NCBI GenBank assembly: GCA_900544195.1
Contig: UQUJ01000005.1
Location: 6,508-70,507 of the forward strand
Origin: an uncultured Alistipes sp.
Lineage (GTDB): Bacteria > Bacteroidota > Bacteroidia > Bacteroidales > UBA932
Direction of reading: 5' to 3'
DNA: 64,000 nt
Part shown: positions 42,911-53,200 of the stretch, piece after piece
How positions within the stretch are numbered: position 1 is the first letter of the stretch
Layout of the letters: every line of letters starts with the position of its first letter
Notes under the pieces: generated by a model
The model's input: only the letters and a program-made list of their open reading frames with translations
Database searches by the model: none
What the model was told of the DNA's origin: nothing
Program-made: the position numbers and the translations under genes

Positions 42911-42930
42911 GTAATCCTTTAAAGGATTAC
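42911..42930. promoter_or_regulatory. perfect 20-bp palindrome
   Basis: GTAATCCTTTAAAGGATTAC reads the same on both strands and lies 28 bases after the GlpT-like stop and 39 before the phosphoesterase ATG. It is probably a dimer-binding operator. The GGATTAC half with flanking AA resembles the end of the leader element at 36910-36925. Confidence 0.65.
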
Positions 42931-42969
42931 CAACTTGTTCTTACTAAACTCAAATAATCATATTCAGAA

Positions 42970-44946
42970 ATGAGAAAAAACTTCTGTTTCAAATCATTGG
43001 TTTTCATCGTACTGGCTCTGACTGGCCTTATGGTGTTTGTTCGGTGCGAAAAGTCCGGCGGCGGTGATGACGGTACTGTTGATGTCTCTGAGGTGCTCTT
43101 CTCGCTGCCTTCGCAGATTGAAGCTGAACCGGCCGGATTGGTAAAATTTCGTGTTCTTCAGGAGAAGGCGCCGCTTCAGACCGACGAGTTTCTGTTCGGC
43201 ACTCTTGTCTGCAAGATTGAGAGCGTCTCCGCCAAGGAGTTCAATGTCAGGCTGCCACTCAATCTCACGAACGGAAAGTACGAGGTCCTGATCCGCAGGG
43301 GACAGAAGAAAAAGTCCTTCGGCGAGACGAACCTGACGATCAAGTCCGGCTTCACTCCCGACAAGGGGACTACCGTCTGGGGAAGGATCCTATGTGACGG
43401 TTCCGGCGTTCCTGGAGTTGTTGTCACCGATGGAGTCTTGGTTACCAAGACAAATGACGAGGGGATATACCAACTTAAATCCGCCAAGAAATGGGGCTAT
43501 GTATCCATCTCTGTGCCAAGCGGCTACGAGGTGCCGTCAAAGGGAGTTCTTCCGATGTTTTACTCCTTGCTGACGGAGAAGGCTACCGTGGTTGAGCAGA
43601 AGAATTTCTCTTTGGTGAAAGTCGAGGGTCAGGACAAGTACAAGATGTTCTTCTTCGGGGACATGCATCTTGCCAACCGCACCGGTGACCTGTCTCAGTT
43701 CAGGGTGTTCACCCGCGATCTGACCAAATACATGAACGCTCACTCTGGTGAGAAGATGTACGCAATGACGTTGGGAGACATGACATGGGACATTTACTGG
43801 TACGTCAATGATTTCAGTTTCAAGGAGTACCTGGAGGAAATCAACCAGGACATAAAGAGTCTTCAGATTTTCCACACCATGGGAAACCACGACAACGACT
43901 ACAAGGCTTTCAGACCTGACGCAGACTTCAAGGCCGCGTCTGAATATGTCAGGAACGTGGCTCCGACCTACTATTCGTTCAACATCGGCAAGATCCACTA
44001 TGTGGTTCTGGATGACATTGACTGCTCGAACTACGACGGCACGGAGCGCCGGAAATATTCAAGGAATCTGACGACCGGTCTGCTTGAGTGGCTTGCACGT
44101 GACTTGAGGTATGTGGACAAGTCCACGCCGTTGATCCTCACGACCCATGCCCAGATATTCAGTCCAAAAGCCGGTGATGACTACGAAGTCGTGACCTCCA
44201 ACGCCGACAGGCTGTTTGACATCCTGAAGGGCTACAAGGCGCATCTTGTCTCTGGTCACACGCATGTGATCTATAACGTGAACCCGGAGGAGTCCGGCAA
44301 GCACGGCGCCACGGATTTCAGCGAGCACAACTCGGGTGCGATCTGCGCTTCGTGGTGGTGGTCGGGCAACCTGACTCCGGGTGTCTATGTAGGAACTGAC
44401 GGATCACCCGCGGGCTACGGCATCTGGGACATCGACGGGACCGACATCAAGTGGAAATTCAAGGCGACCGCCTGGGACGAGGACTATCAGTTCAGAACCT
44501 ACGATCTCAACCAAGTCTATTTCACTTATGAGAAGGATGTGCCTAAGATGCCTACCGACAACGTGGAGTTGACTGACAAGGGTTTCGGGAAATACGTCAA
44601 GGCGTACCCGGAGAACTCAGACAATGAGGTTCTCATCAACATCTGGAACTGGAATTCCAAATGGACTTTGAGCGTGACGGACGAGAACGGCAAAGAACTC
44701 ACTTGGGAGAGGACCTCGGCCTATGATCCGCTCCACATAGCGGCTCTCTCCGCCAAGAGGTACAACAAAACCGGATTGAAATCCCGCCCAAACTTCACAA
44801 CAGAATTGTGGCATCATTTCTTCAAGGTGACGGCACCGGACGCGGACACTGACCTGACAATCACTGTCACGGATGAGTTCGGCAATGTCTACACCGAGAA
44901 GATGGAGCGTCCGAAGGCTTTCAAGGTCGAGGATTTCAAGAAATGA
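42970..44946 (+). CDS. calcineurin-like metallophosphoesterase lipoprotein (three-domain)
   Basis: A 658-aa lipoprotein (signal LMVFVRC, Cys27). Residues 130-225 are the Ig-like N-domain of this class (VWGRILCDGSGVPGVVVTDG). The catalytic domain (about 230-480) has every metallophosphatase motif: GDMH, GDMTWD, GNHD, TTHAQ, and GHTH. The C-terminal domain (about 505-658) is the class-specific beta domain. It hydrolyses phosphate mono- or diesters at the cell surface or in the periplasm. It stands 44 bases before a SusC gene in the same direction, so it probably acts on the substrate of that transporter. Confidence 0.9.
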   Translation: MRKNFCFKSLVFIVLALTGLMVFVRCEKSGGGDDGTVDVSEVLFSLPSQIEAEPAGLVKFRVLQEKAPLQTDEFLFGTLVCKIESVSAKEFNVRLPLNLTNGKYEVLIRRGQKKKSFGETNLTIKSGFTPDKGTTVWGRILCDGSGVPGVVVTDGVLVTKTNDEGIYQLKSAKKWGYVSISVPSGYEVPSKGVLPMFYSLLTEKATVVEQKNFSLVKVEGQDKYKMFFFGDMHLANRTGDLSQFRVFTRDLTKYMNAHSGEKMYAMTLGDMTWDIYWYVNDFSFKEYLEEINQDIKSLQIFHTMGNHDNDYKAFRPDADFKAASEYVRNVAPTYYSFNIGKIHYVVLDDIDCSNYDGTERRKYSRNLTTGLLEWLARDLRYVDKSTPLILTTHAQIFSPKAGDDYEVVTSNADRLFDILKGYKAHLVSGHTHVIYNVNPEESGKHGATDFSEHNSGAICASWWWSGNLTPGVYVGTDGSPAGYGIWDIDGTDIKWKFKATAWDEDYQFRTYDLNQVYFTYEKDVPKMPTDNVELTDKGFGKYVKAYPENSDNEVLINIWNWNSKWTLSVTDENGKELTWERTSAYDPLHIAALSAKRYNKTGLKSRPNFTTELWHHFFKVTAPDADTDLTITVTDEFGNVYTEKMERPKAFKVEDFKK

Positions 44947-44990
44947 TCAAACATCAAGTTTAACACATACAAAAATCAATTTTCATCTTT

Positions 44991-47900
44991 ATGAGAGTTA
45001 TCAAATCACTTGCTGCCTCTTTGGCGCTGATGCTGTGCTGCCTCACGGCCGCCTTCGCACAGAACCAGAGAGAGGTGTCGGGAAAAGTTCTCGACGCCGC
45101 TCAGCAACCTCTTGTCGGGGTCGCGGTCATCGTTGACGGAACGAGCAACGGAACCATGACCTCCGAAAACGGTACTTTCTCATTGATGGTGCCAGCCGGG
45201 AATGTCACCCTTGAGGTGTCCTCCCTTGGCTATGCCACAAAGAAAGTGTCTGTCCCCGCTTCACAGGCATCTGTCACTATCGTCCTGGAGGAAGATAACA
45301 TGATGCTGAACGAGACGGTTGTTGTCGGTTATGGTACACAGAAGAAAGTGAACCTTACCGGAGCCATATCAGTCGTTGGAGACAAGGAACTCAAGGACCG
45401 TTCGTCACACAACCTTGTGACAATGCTTCAGGGGTCTGTTCCGGGACTCAACATCACGACCCAGTCCGGTAATCCGGGCAGTACCGGAAAACTGAACATC
45501 CGCGGTTTCACTTCGGTCAACGAGGCCAGCCCTATCGTCCTTATCGACGGTGCCTTGGGCGACCTTGAGGATGTCAATCCGAATGATGTCGAGAGCATCT
45601 CCGTAATCAAGGATGCCGCCGCGGCGGCTGTCTACGGGGCCCGCGCCGCCTACGGTGTGATCCTCGTGACCACCAAGAAAGGTGACTCCGATGACGGCAA
45701 GGCCAAGATCCGTTACAGCGGACGTTTCGGTTGGGAGGAGCCTACAACCTCCACCGACTACGAGGACAGAGGCTACTGGTCGGTCTACACCCTTGACCTT
45801 TTCTGGAAGACACAGTCCGCCGGCACTCCTTACACTGGCTACACCCAGCACGACATGATGGAAATGCTTGCGCGTGTCAATGACAAGACCGAGAACCCTG
45901 ACCGCCCGTGGGTCATCAAGGACATCCGCGGTGGCAAGGAACAGTGGGTCTACTACTGCAACACCGACTGGTACCACGAGATGTTCAGGGATGAGCATCC
46001 AGTCCAGCAGCACAGCATCTCGGTCAGTGGCGGCAGCAAGAACATCAAGTACTTCCTCTCAGGTGGTTACGACCGCCAGACCGGTATCATGAAGGCCACC
46101 GAGCCAGATGTGTTCCAGAAGTACAACATGCGCGCGAAGATCGACGCAAAGCTGAACAAGATCATGAGTCTGTCCAACAATATGTCATTCTATAGCTCCG
46201 ACTATTCATGGATCGGAGTGGGTGACATTCAGGATGTGTTCAGGAATCTTCGTCACACCCCTGCGTCCTTCCCGCTTTTCAACCCTGACGGAACGGGACT
46301 TTACAACAACCCGCTTATCATCGGTGGTAACTACAACGTCGCCAACGGTCGTCAGATTGTCTTCGCGATGGGCAAGCACAAGAACTACGACAAGAAGTTC
46401 AACTTCGCCAACACCACGGAGCTTGTGATCCGTCCGGTCAAGCAGTTCAACCTCACAGCCAACTTCACCTACAGAAGGGTGAACCGCAACGGGATGGGCA
46501 GGACGGTGAACATTCCTTACGGCATCCGTCCGGGAGTCTTCGGAGCCTACACCACAGGAGCGGGCCTTAATGAGTTGGAGGAAAGGACGAGAAGATATGA
46601 CTATTACACCGGCAACATCTTCGGAACTTATGAAGATTCCTTCAACAACGCCCACAATGTCAAGGTGATGTTCGGTTTCAATGCCGAAACTTACCATTAC
46701 AAGAACGTGACCGCCAAGGGACAGAATATTTCCGATGAACTCCTGAATGACTTCAATCTGATTGTCCCGGATCCTTCTACCGGCGCCAAGATAACCAATT
46801 TGGAAGGCGGGCAGAGTGAGTATGCCCTCGCCGGTTTCTTTGGTCGTGTCAACTATGACTACAAAGGCAAGTACCTTGTCGAGGCATCCGGACGCTACGA
46901 TGGATCATCCCGTTTCGCCAAGGGGCATCGCTGGGGACTGTTCCCTTCAGTGTCCGCTGGTTGGCGTATTTCTGAGGAGCCGTTCTTCGCCCCGGCCAAG
47001 AATCTTGTGAACAACCTCAAGCTCCGCGCTTCTTTCGGCTCGCTGGGTAATCAGAATGTCAAAGACTACATGTTCATGAGAACCATCTCCATCGATGATT
47101 TCAAGGCGTTCACATTCGGTGAGGGTTCCACGAACGCCCAGTATGCCGGAATCTCCGCCCCTAACTCGTCATCCCTGACTTGGGAGACCACTTATCAGTA
47201 CAACCTTGGTCTTGACGCGTCGATGCTGAACGGAAGGCTTGACTTTACCGCAGAGGCCTACATCCGTGACACAAAGAACATGCTCATTCAGGGCAACGCC
47301 CTTCCAAGTGTCTATGGCGAAGACGCCCCTAAAGAGAACTCCGCGGATTTGAGGACGAAGGGTTACGAGATCTCCCTCGGATGGAGGGACAGCTTCGAGC
47401 TTCTCGGGAAGCCGTTCAACTACAGCATACGCGCTTCAGTGAGCGATTACACCTCCCACATCACAAGGTATGCCAACAATCCTGACAAACGACTCACTGA
47501 CTACTATGTTGGCCAGAGGATCGGTGACATCTGGGGCTTTGTTGTGGACGGCCTGTTCGCTACCGATGAGGAAGCCAAGGACTATCAGGCAAACGTCTGC
47601 GACGCCCTCACTTATGTCGGCACCAACCGTATGCAGGGCGGATTCCTTGCCGGTGACCTCAGGTATGTCGATCTCGACAACAAACAGGAAGGAGAAGGCG
47701 GAATCAACAAGATCACCCTTGGCGACAACACCGCCGACAGCCCTGGCGACCGCAAGATTCTCGGCAACTCGCTTCCGAGCCTCCAGTACGGTATCAACCT
47801 TGGATTTGACTGGATGGGATTCGACTTTTCGACATTCCTTCAGGGTGTGGGCAACCACTACTGGTATCCTTCCGGCATGAACATAGCATTCTGGGGATCA

Positions 47901-48335
47901 TATTCCTACGCCTACTACACGGCCTTCATGCCACGGGACTTCATCAAGACCGTCTGGTCCGAAGAGAATCCGGACACCTATTTCCCAAGGCCGCGTGTCT
48001 ATTCATCGACCGGTGGAGAGCTCGCGCCGCCTAACAGCAGATACATCCAGAACGTGAGGTATCTCAGGCTGAAGAACCTCACGGTAGGCTACACCCTTCC
48101 GCAGAAGTGGACAAAGGCGATCTGCCTTGACAAGGTGCGTTTCTACTTCTCCGGCGAGAACCTGGCCTACTGGTCTCCGATCAAGAAGTACACCAAGTAT
48201 CTGGATCCGGAGTCTGCGTATCGTCGTGTCACCAAAAAGAGTAATGACGGTCTGTATCAGAACTCCGACGCCAAGGACGCAGTCGCCTATCCGTGGCAGA
48301 AGACCATCATGTTCGGCATCGACATAACATTCTAA
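44991..48335 (+). CDS. SusC-type TonB-dependent transporter (third pair)
   Basis: An 1114-aa transporter: signal MRVIKSLAASLALMLCCLTA, regulatory domain from residue 27 (REVSGKVLDAAQQPLVGVAV), TonB box VVVGYGTQKKVNLTGAISVV, plug with LQGSVPGLNITT and YGARAAYGVILVTTKKG, and a barrel ending TIMFGIDITF. The PGLNITT and LIDGALGDLEDVNPNDVESI segments are standard for glycan-type SusC. It lies between the phosphoesterase and SusD genes (12-18 bp). Confidence 0.95.
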   Translation: MRVIKSLAASLALMLCCLTAAFAQNQREVSGKVLDAAQQPLVGVAVIVDGTSNGTMTSENGTFSLMVPAGNVTLEVSSLGYATKKVSVPASQASVTIVLEEDNMMLNETVVVGYGTQKKVNLTGAISVVGDKELKDRSSHNLVTMLQGSVPGLNITTQSGNPGSTGKLNIRGFTSVNEASPIVLIDGALGDLEDVNPNDVESISVIKDAAAAAVYGARAAYGVILVTTKKGDSDDGKAKIRYSGRFGWEEPTTSTDYEDRGYWSVYTLDLFWKTQSAGTPYTGYTQHDMMEMLARVNDKTENPDRPWVIKDIRGGKEQWVYYCNTDWYHEMFRDEHPVQQHSISVSGGSKNIKYFLSGGYDRQTGIMKATEPDVFQKYNMRAKIDAKLNKIMSLSNNMSFYSSDYSWIGVGDIQDVFRNLRHTPASFPLFNPDGTGLYNNPLIIGGNYNVANGRQIVFAMGKHKNYDKKFNFANTTELVIRPVKQFNLTANFTYRRVNRNGMGRTVNIPYGIRPGVFGAYTTGAGLNELEERTRRYDYYTGNIFGTYEDSFNNAHNVKVMFGFNAETYHYKNVTAKGQNISDELLNDFNLIVPDPSTGAKITNLEGGQSEYALAGFFGRVNYDYKGKYLVEASGRYDGSSRFAKGHRWGLFPSVSAGWRISEEPFFAPAKNLVNNLKLRASFGSLGNQNVKDYMFMRTISIDDFKAFTFGEGSTNAQYAGISAPNSSSLTWETTYQYNLGLDASMLNGRLDFTAEAYIRDTKNMLIQGNALPSVYGEDAPKENSADLRTKGYEISLGWRDSFELLGKPFNYSIRASVSDYTSHITRYANNPDKRLTDYYVGQRIGDIWGFVVDGLFATDEEAKDYQANVCDALTYVGTNRMQGGFLAGDLRYVDLDNKQEGEGGINKITLGDNTADSPGDRKILGNSLPSLQYGINLGFDWMGFDFSTFLQGVGNHYWYPSGMNIAFWGSYSYAYYTAFMPRDFIKTVWSEENPDTYFPRPRVYSSTGGELAPPNSRYIQNVRYLRLKNLTVGYTLPQKWTKAICLDKVRFYFSGENLAYWSPIKKYTKYLDPESAYRRVTKKSNDGLYQNSDAKDAVAYPWQKTIMFGIDITF

Positions 48336-48353
48336 TGATGGAGGACAGTGAAA

Positions 48354-50225
48354 ATGAAAAGATATTTACTACCTATTTTGACAATCGTCCTTGGAGTCAC
48401 CTCATGTGACAGCTTTTTGGATAAGTACCCTAAGGACAGGCTTGTTCCGGAGACATATTTCCGTAACGAGGAGGATTTGAAGTTGTTCTCCAACTCTTTC
48501 TATGACAACCTTCTGGATAAAACTCCTTACGACGAACAGTCAGACCTTGTGTTCCAGAAAGGAACGATTTCGGATGAACTTCTTGGCGGCACGGCCCGCG
48601 AGGTTCCAACAACGGCTTCCAAAGGAGGTTGGTCTTGGGGACAGCTCCGCAAGATCAACACCATGCTCGGCCACATGGACCAGTGTTCCGATCCGGACGC
48701 TGTCAAGAAATACACAGGTCTCGCTAAGTTCTTCCGCGCGAAGTTCTATTTCGAGAAGGTGAAGAGGTTCGGTGACGTTCCTTGGTACGACAAGGAACTC
48801 GGCTCGACTGACTCCACCCTGTTTAATCCGAGGGACTCAAGAGAACTCATCATGTCCCACATGATCGAGGACATCGATGAGGCGATCGAGTCTCTCCCTT
48901 CAGATGTCAGTGTCTATCGTGTGAACAAATGGGCCGCCTGCATGCTCAAGGCTCAGTTCTGCCTTTACGAAGGGACATTCAGAAAGTACCATGGCCTTTC
49001 ATTCCAGGGTGGACGCTCCGCCGATGACTATCTTAAGTTGGCCTACGAGGCTGCCCAAAAGGTGATGGAGTCGGGAAAATATTCATTGGCCGCGAACTAC
49101 CATGACCTTTTCATGGAGGTCGACGCCGACAAGAATGAGTACATCCTCGCCATAAAGATGGAGCAGTCCATCGGATGTACCCACAGCGCCACAGGCTATG
49201 TGCTCATGAACACAGGCGGCAACCCGGGCTTCTCCAAGAAGTTCGTGGATAGCTTCCTCATGAAAGATGGCTCGCGCTTCACCGACAAAGAGGGCTGGGA
49301 GACCATGCAGTTCGTGGATGAGATGAAGGATCGTGATCCTCGTCTTGGCATGATCATGAGGCTTCCGAGCCACGTCCGCACAAATTCCAAAAAGACCGTC
49401 TATGGCCCGGATCTGACAATGACCTCGACCGGCTACCAGCTTGAGAAGTTTGTCATGAGTCCTGAGTACGAGACTGCGGAACGCGCCGACATGTCATTCA
49501 ACGACATGCCTGTGTACCGTCTCGCGGAGGCCTATCTCATCTATGCGGAGGCCAAGGCCGAGCTGAATATCCTTACCCAGGAGGATGTGGACAAGTCCAT
49601 CAACAAACTTCGTGACAGGGTTGGAATGCCACATCTTCATCTTGCCGGTCTGACTGTGGATCCTTACCTTATTTCCGAGAAATACGGCTATCAGAACATC
49701 GCAAGGCTCAATCCCGCCAATCTCGCCCAGATTCTGGAGGTTCGTCGCGAGAGGACGATTGAACTCGTTCTGGAGGCGAGCCGTTGGGATGACATCGTAA
49801 GGTGGAAGGAAGGCCTTTGCTTCCCTCAACCTCTCTACGGAACGTATTTCCCTGGTGTCGGCCCTTACGACCTTACTGGTGACGGCAATCCGGACATCTA
49901 TCTTTATGACACTCAGAATGTTGGCAGCAAGATAGAGAAAGAGTACAAAACGAAATACGGAGAAAAGTTCGTGTTCCTCCAGATCCAGGAGATCGAGATA
50001 GACGGGAACTATGTGCCGTACTCGAACGGTATCGTGCTGAGCGAGGGTCACAAGGGCTATGTTGACATGTACCGCACCAAGACTCGCACGTTCGATGAGA
50101 ACCGCGACTATCTGTACCCTATTCCAAGAGGCGACAGGGATCTTAACAAGAACCTTGCGCAGAATCCTGGATGGGATGACGGCCTGAGTTCCTCCGACGG
50201 GGACACCGATAATGGAATGAATTAA
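48354..50225 (+). CDS. SusD-type lipoprotein (third pair)
   Basis: A 623-aa lipoprotein from ATG 48354 (a GTG at 48348 would add two residues). The signal ends GVTSC (Cys18 or so), followed by DSFLDKYPKDRLVPETYFRN, the classic SusD N-terminus. The C-terminal part has RRERTIELVLEASRWDDIVRW and ends near YPIPRGDRDLNKNLAQNPGW. Larger than average for SusD. It partners the SusC 18 bases upstream. Confidence 0.95.
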   Translation: MKRYLLPILTIVLGVTSCDSFLDKYPKDRLVPETYFRNEEDLKLFSNSFYDNLLDKTPYDEQSDLVFQKGTISDELLGGTAREVPTTASKGGWSWGQLRKINTMLGHMDQCSDPDAVKKYTGLAKFFRAKFYFEKVKRFGDVPWYDKELGSTDSTLFNPRDSRELIMSHMIEDIDEAIESLPSDVSVYRVNKWAACMLKAQFCLYEGTFRKYHGLSFQGGRSADDYLKLAYEAAQKVMESGKYSLAANYHDLFMEVDADKNEYILAIKMEQSIGCTHSATGYVLMNTGGNPGFSKKFVDSFLMKDGSRFTDKEGWETMQFVDEMKDRDPRLGMIMRLPSHVRTNSKKTVYGPDLTMTSTGYQLEKFVMSPEYETAERADMSFNDMPVYRLAEAYLIYAEAKAELNILTQEDVDKSINKLRDRVGMPHLHLAGLTVDPYLISEKYGYQNIARLNPANLAQILEVRRERTIELVLEASRWDDIVRWKEGLCFPQPLYGTYFPGVGPYDLTGDGNPDIYLYDTQNVGSKIEKEYKTKYGEKFVFLQIQEIEIDGNYVPYSNGIVLSEGHKGYVDMYRTKTRTFDENRDYLYPIPRGDRDLNKNLAQNPGWDDGLSSSDGDTDNGMN

Positions 50226-50249
50226 TCCATTGAAACAAACGAAGATATT

Positions 50250-53200
50250 ATGAAAATAGTTAAGAATATAATAAGACTCTGCGCCGTGGCTCTTGCCGTC
50301 CTCCCGATTTTCGGATGCTCCGAGGAGGAATATGTCAAGCCGAGCGCCCTTCTTTCGGAGTCAAGCCTGACTTTCGAGGCAATTGGAGCGGAGCCGCAGT
50401 CCCTGACCATCGCCTCTGATGAAGCGTGGTTCATCGATGTGGACGCCGACTGGATCACAGTCGATCCGACATCCGGAACCAACACTGTAGATGTGACCGT
50501 GAGCGTCACCGACAACGTCGCCAACGGTGCGATGGCCGCCCCTCGTGAGGGCACCCTAACCATCGCCAACAACCGCGGCTACTCAATCCGCACCGTCATC
50601 TACCAGAAAGGTGACACTTACCTTGGGGTTGCGGAGTCCACTGTGACCGAGGCCGCTGCCTTTGAGGATGGAACTGTCGCCAAGATTCGTGACGCGCAGG
50701 TCATGGCTGTGGCCAAGACTGGCTTTGTCATCGGTGACGGGCAGACTAACATGTACGTTGAGGGAGAAAGGAGTGTCACAGCCGGTGACATTGTCCAGCT
50801 CAGCGGAAAATGTGCGGTCAAGGGTGGTGTCCCTGCCTTTGTGGTGGACGGCTTGGAGGTCGGCCAGAACGCTGAGCTTCGGCCTGCGGAGCCGGTGGTC
50901 GTGGATGGTACATCCACTTCATATCCTTTTGACAAGGTGACATACGCCAAGGTTTCAGGAACCATCATCGGGAATCTTCTTCGCCTTTCAGGTGGTGTCA
51001 ACTGTAAGATCATCGATCCGGTCGAGAGTGTTGGAGCCACGGAACTTAACGTTCATAAGGTCGAGGCTCTCTGCTACTATGTCGGCACATTTGACAAGCA
51101 ATATGCTTTTGTCATCTTTTCATTGAAAGACAATGGGGTGGATGACACCGTCGGCAAGCCGCTGCCGTATTCCGATGATTTCTCTTGGCTTGCCCCTTAC
51201 ATTGAGTTGGCCAACTCGAAACTTCCTGAGGCAAGCAAGATCTCTGACTGTGTCGGTGCTGTCACCTCGTCCGCGGACGGATGCGCCAACATTTACACAA
51301 CTCTGAAGGATAATGGTTGTGACGTTCTCGGTGAATTGAGGTCCAGAGGCTACACAGACTTGAACCCTGGCTTCAAGACAATCTATCTTCAGGATGCCTA
51401 TTTCAAATTCGGAAAGACAAACAGTCAGTCTGGGCTGACACTGCCGCTCTTCAAGATTGATGGCGAGCAGGACATTGTCGTATCGTTCAGATGGTGCTCT
51501 CAGATGCAGGGTTCAGGAAAGATTGACGAAACTCACATGGTTGTCGCCATTGACGGGCCGGGTACAGTCGTGACTGCCAAGGGAACCGATGGAGCCAAGA
51601 TCAGCGATCCTCTCGCGCACTCCCAGAAGCAGGGTCAGATGATGTGGCAGGATGCGATGTTCACTATCAAAGGTGCGACCACTGCCACGGCCATCACCAT
51701 CCGCTCAAATGAGTTTGGTTCTTCTGACGATGTGGTCAAGGGTGTGTTCCGCTACTATCTCGATGACATTGAAGTGATGCTTGCCGCGGATGCCGTAACC
51801 GCTGACATTAAGGTTGAGGGCATTGAGAACGACTTGATTACCTTTGAGGGCACACCTGCCGCTCCTGTCAAGTTCAATGTGACTTCCAGCGCCGCGTTCA
51901 AGGTCAGCTCCAGCGCCAACTGGCTGCATGTCGAGAACGGAGAAGGAGGAGCCGGACAGACAAATGAAGTGACCGTGACTTGTGACCAAAGCGAACTCAG
52001 CGTATTGAGAAAGGCCGAGATCACCGTGAAGTCAGGAGTCTCCACCAAGAAGATTCAGGTAGTTCAGTCCGCTGCAGGTCAAACCTTGAAACCGTTTATT
52101 TCTATCGCTGGAGGAAACTACTTCAACATAGACGCGACCGATCTTTCTTTCAAAGTCAAGGTGCAGCATAATGTTGATTACACGATTCAGATTCCGGATG
52201 AGGTGAAATGGGTGTCTGTCGAACCGATTGAGACTAAAGGTCTTGTTGAGGAAACTGATTTGATTCTTTACACGGCTGCAAATGTTGAGACAACACCTAG
52301 GACGGCAACGATTTATCTTGTCAATGTGGCGGAAAGCCTTATTGTTCCAATTGTTGTCAACCAAGGGCCGGCCGCACCTTCCGGAGAATCCAAGATTTCA
52401 TGGACATTCTCAAAGGATTTGATGGGGACTTACAAAGATGCCTTTGAGAAGAACAACTCTCTTCCTGCAACCAAGGGAAAAGGCTACATTTCGTGGGTTG
52501 ATCTTGAGGAGAATGTCGCGCTTGACGTGGACAAGAAGAAGTCAAAGGTTATCGGTGGGACAGGTGAACCATATATTACAGGTGCATGGGTAGGCGACTA
52601 TTGGGAGTTCGCTGTTCCCGGTGTTACGGCTTCCGCCGGAGCTAAAATCAACTTTAATGGGGTGACACGGTGCTCTGGCTCAGGACATAAGTATTGGGCG
52701 ATGATGTACAACGTCGGTGGCGAATGGGAGTACGTCAAGGAGACCAAGACCGAGACTGAAACAGGAAAGAATGCCGTTTACACTCACATTTTGACCAAAA
52801 AGAACCAGACGGTTTCCGAGACAGTCAAACTTAAGAGCGCGATAAACAACCAGACTGTCAAGATAAGGTTTATCTGTGTGGCAAATTGGCAGTGTGGTTC
52901 GGCGGCTGCCCTTGAGGCTCCTAATGGAGGTACTCACCGTTGGTCTGTACCGGCCGGAACCACAGATGGCCCGATTATCACAATCACGGAGCCGGCTCCT
53001 GCGCTAAAGGCAAAATGGTTCTTTGATGAAGATCCTTCAAAGGATGCCTATGTTGAGACTTTCGGCACATTGAATGGAACATTCAAGAACACGGCAGGAG
53101 ACAATGGGATGTATGTTGAGGCAAACGGAAAGTCGGTCGGTAGTGGACGCATCACTTTCGTTCAGGTTGACAAGACTTCCTTCCCGGTGGCCTCCGACCC

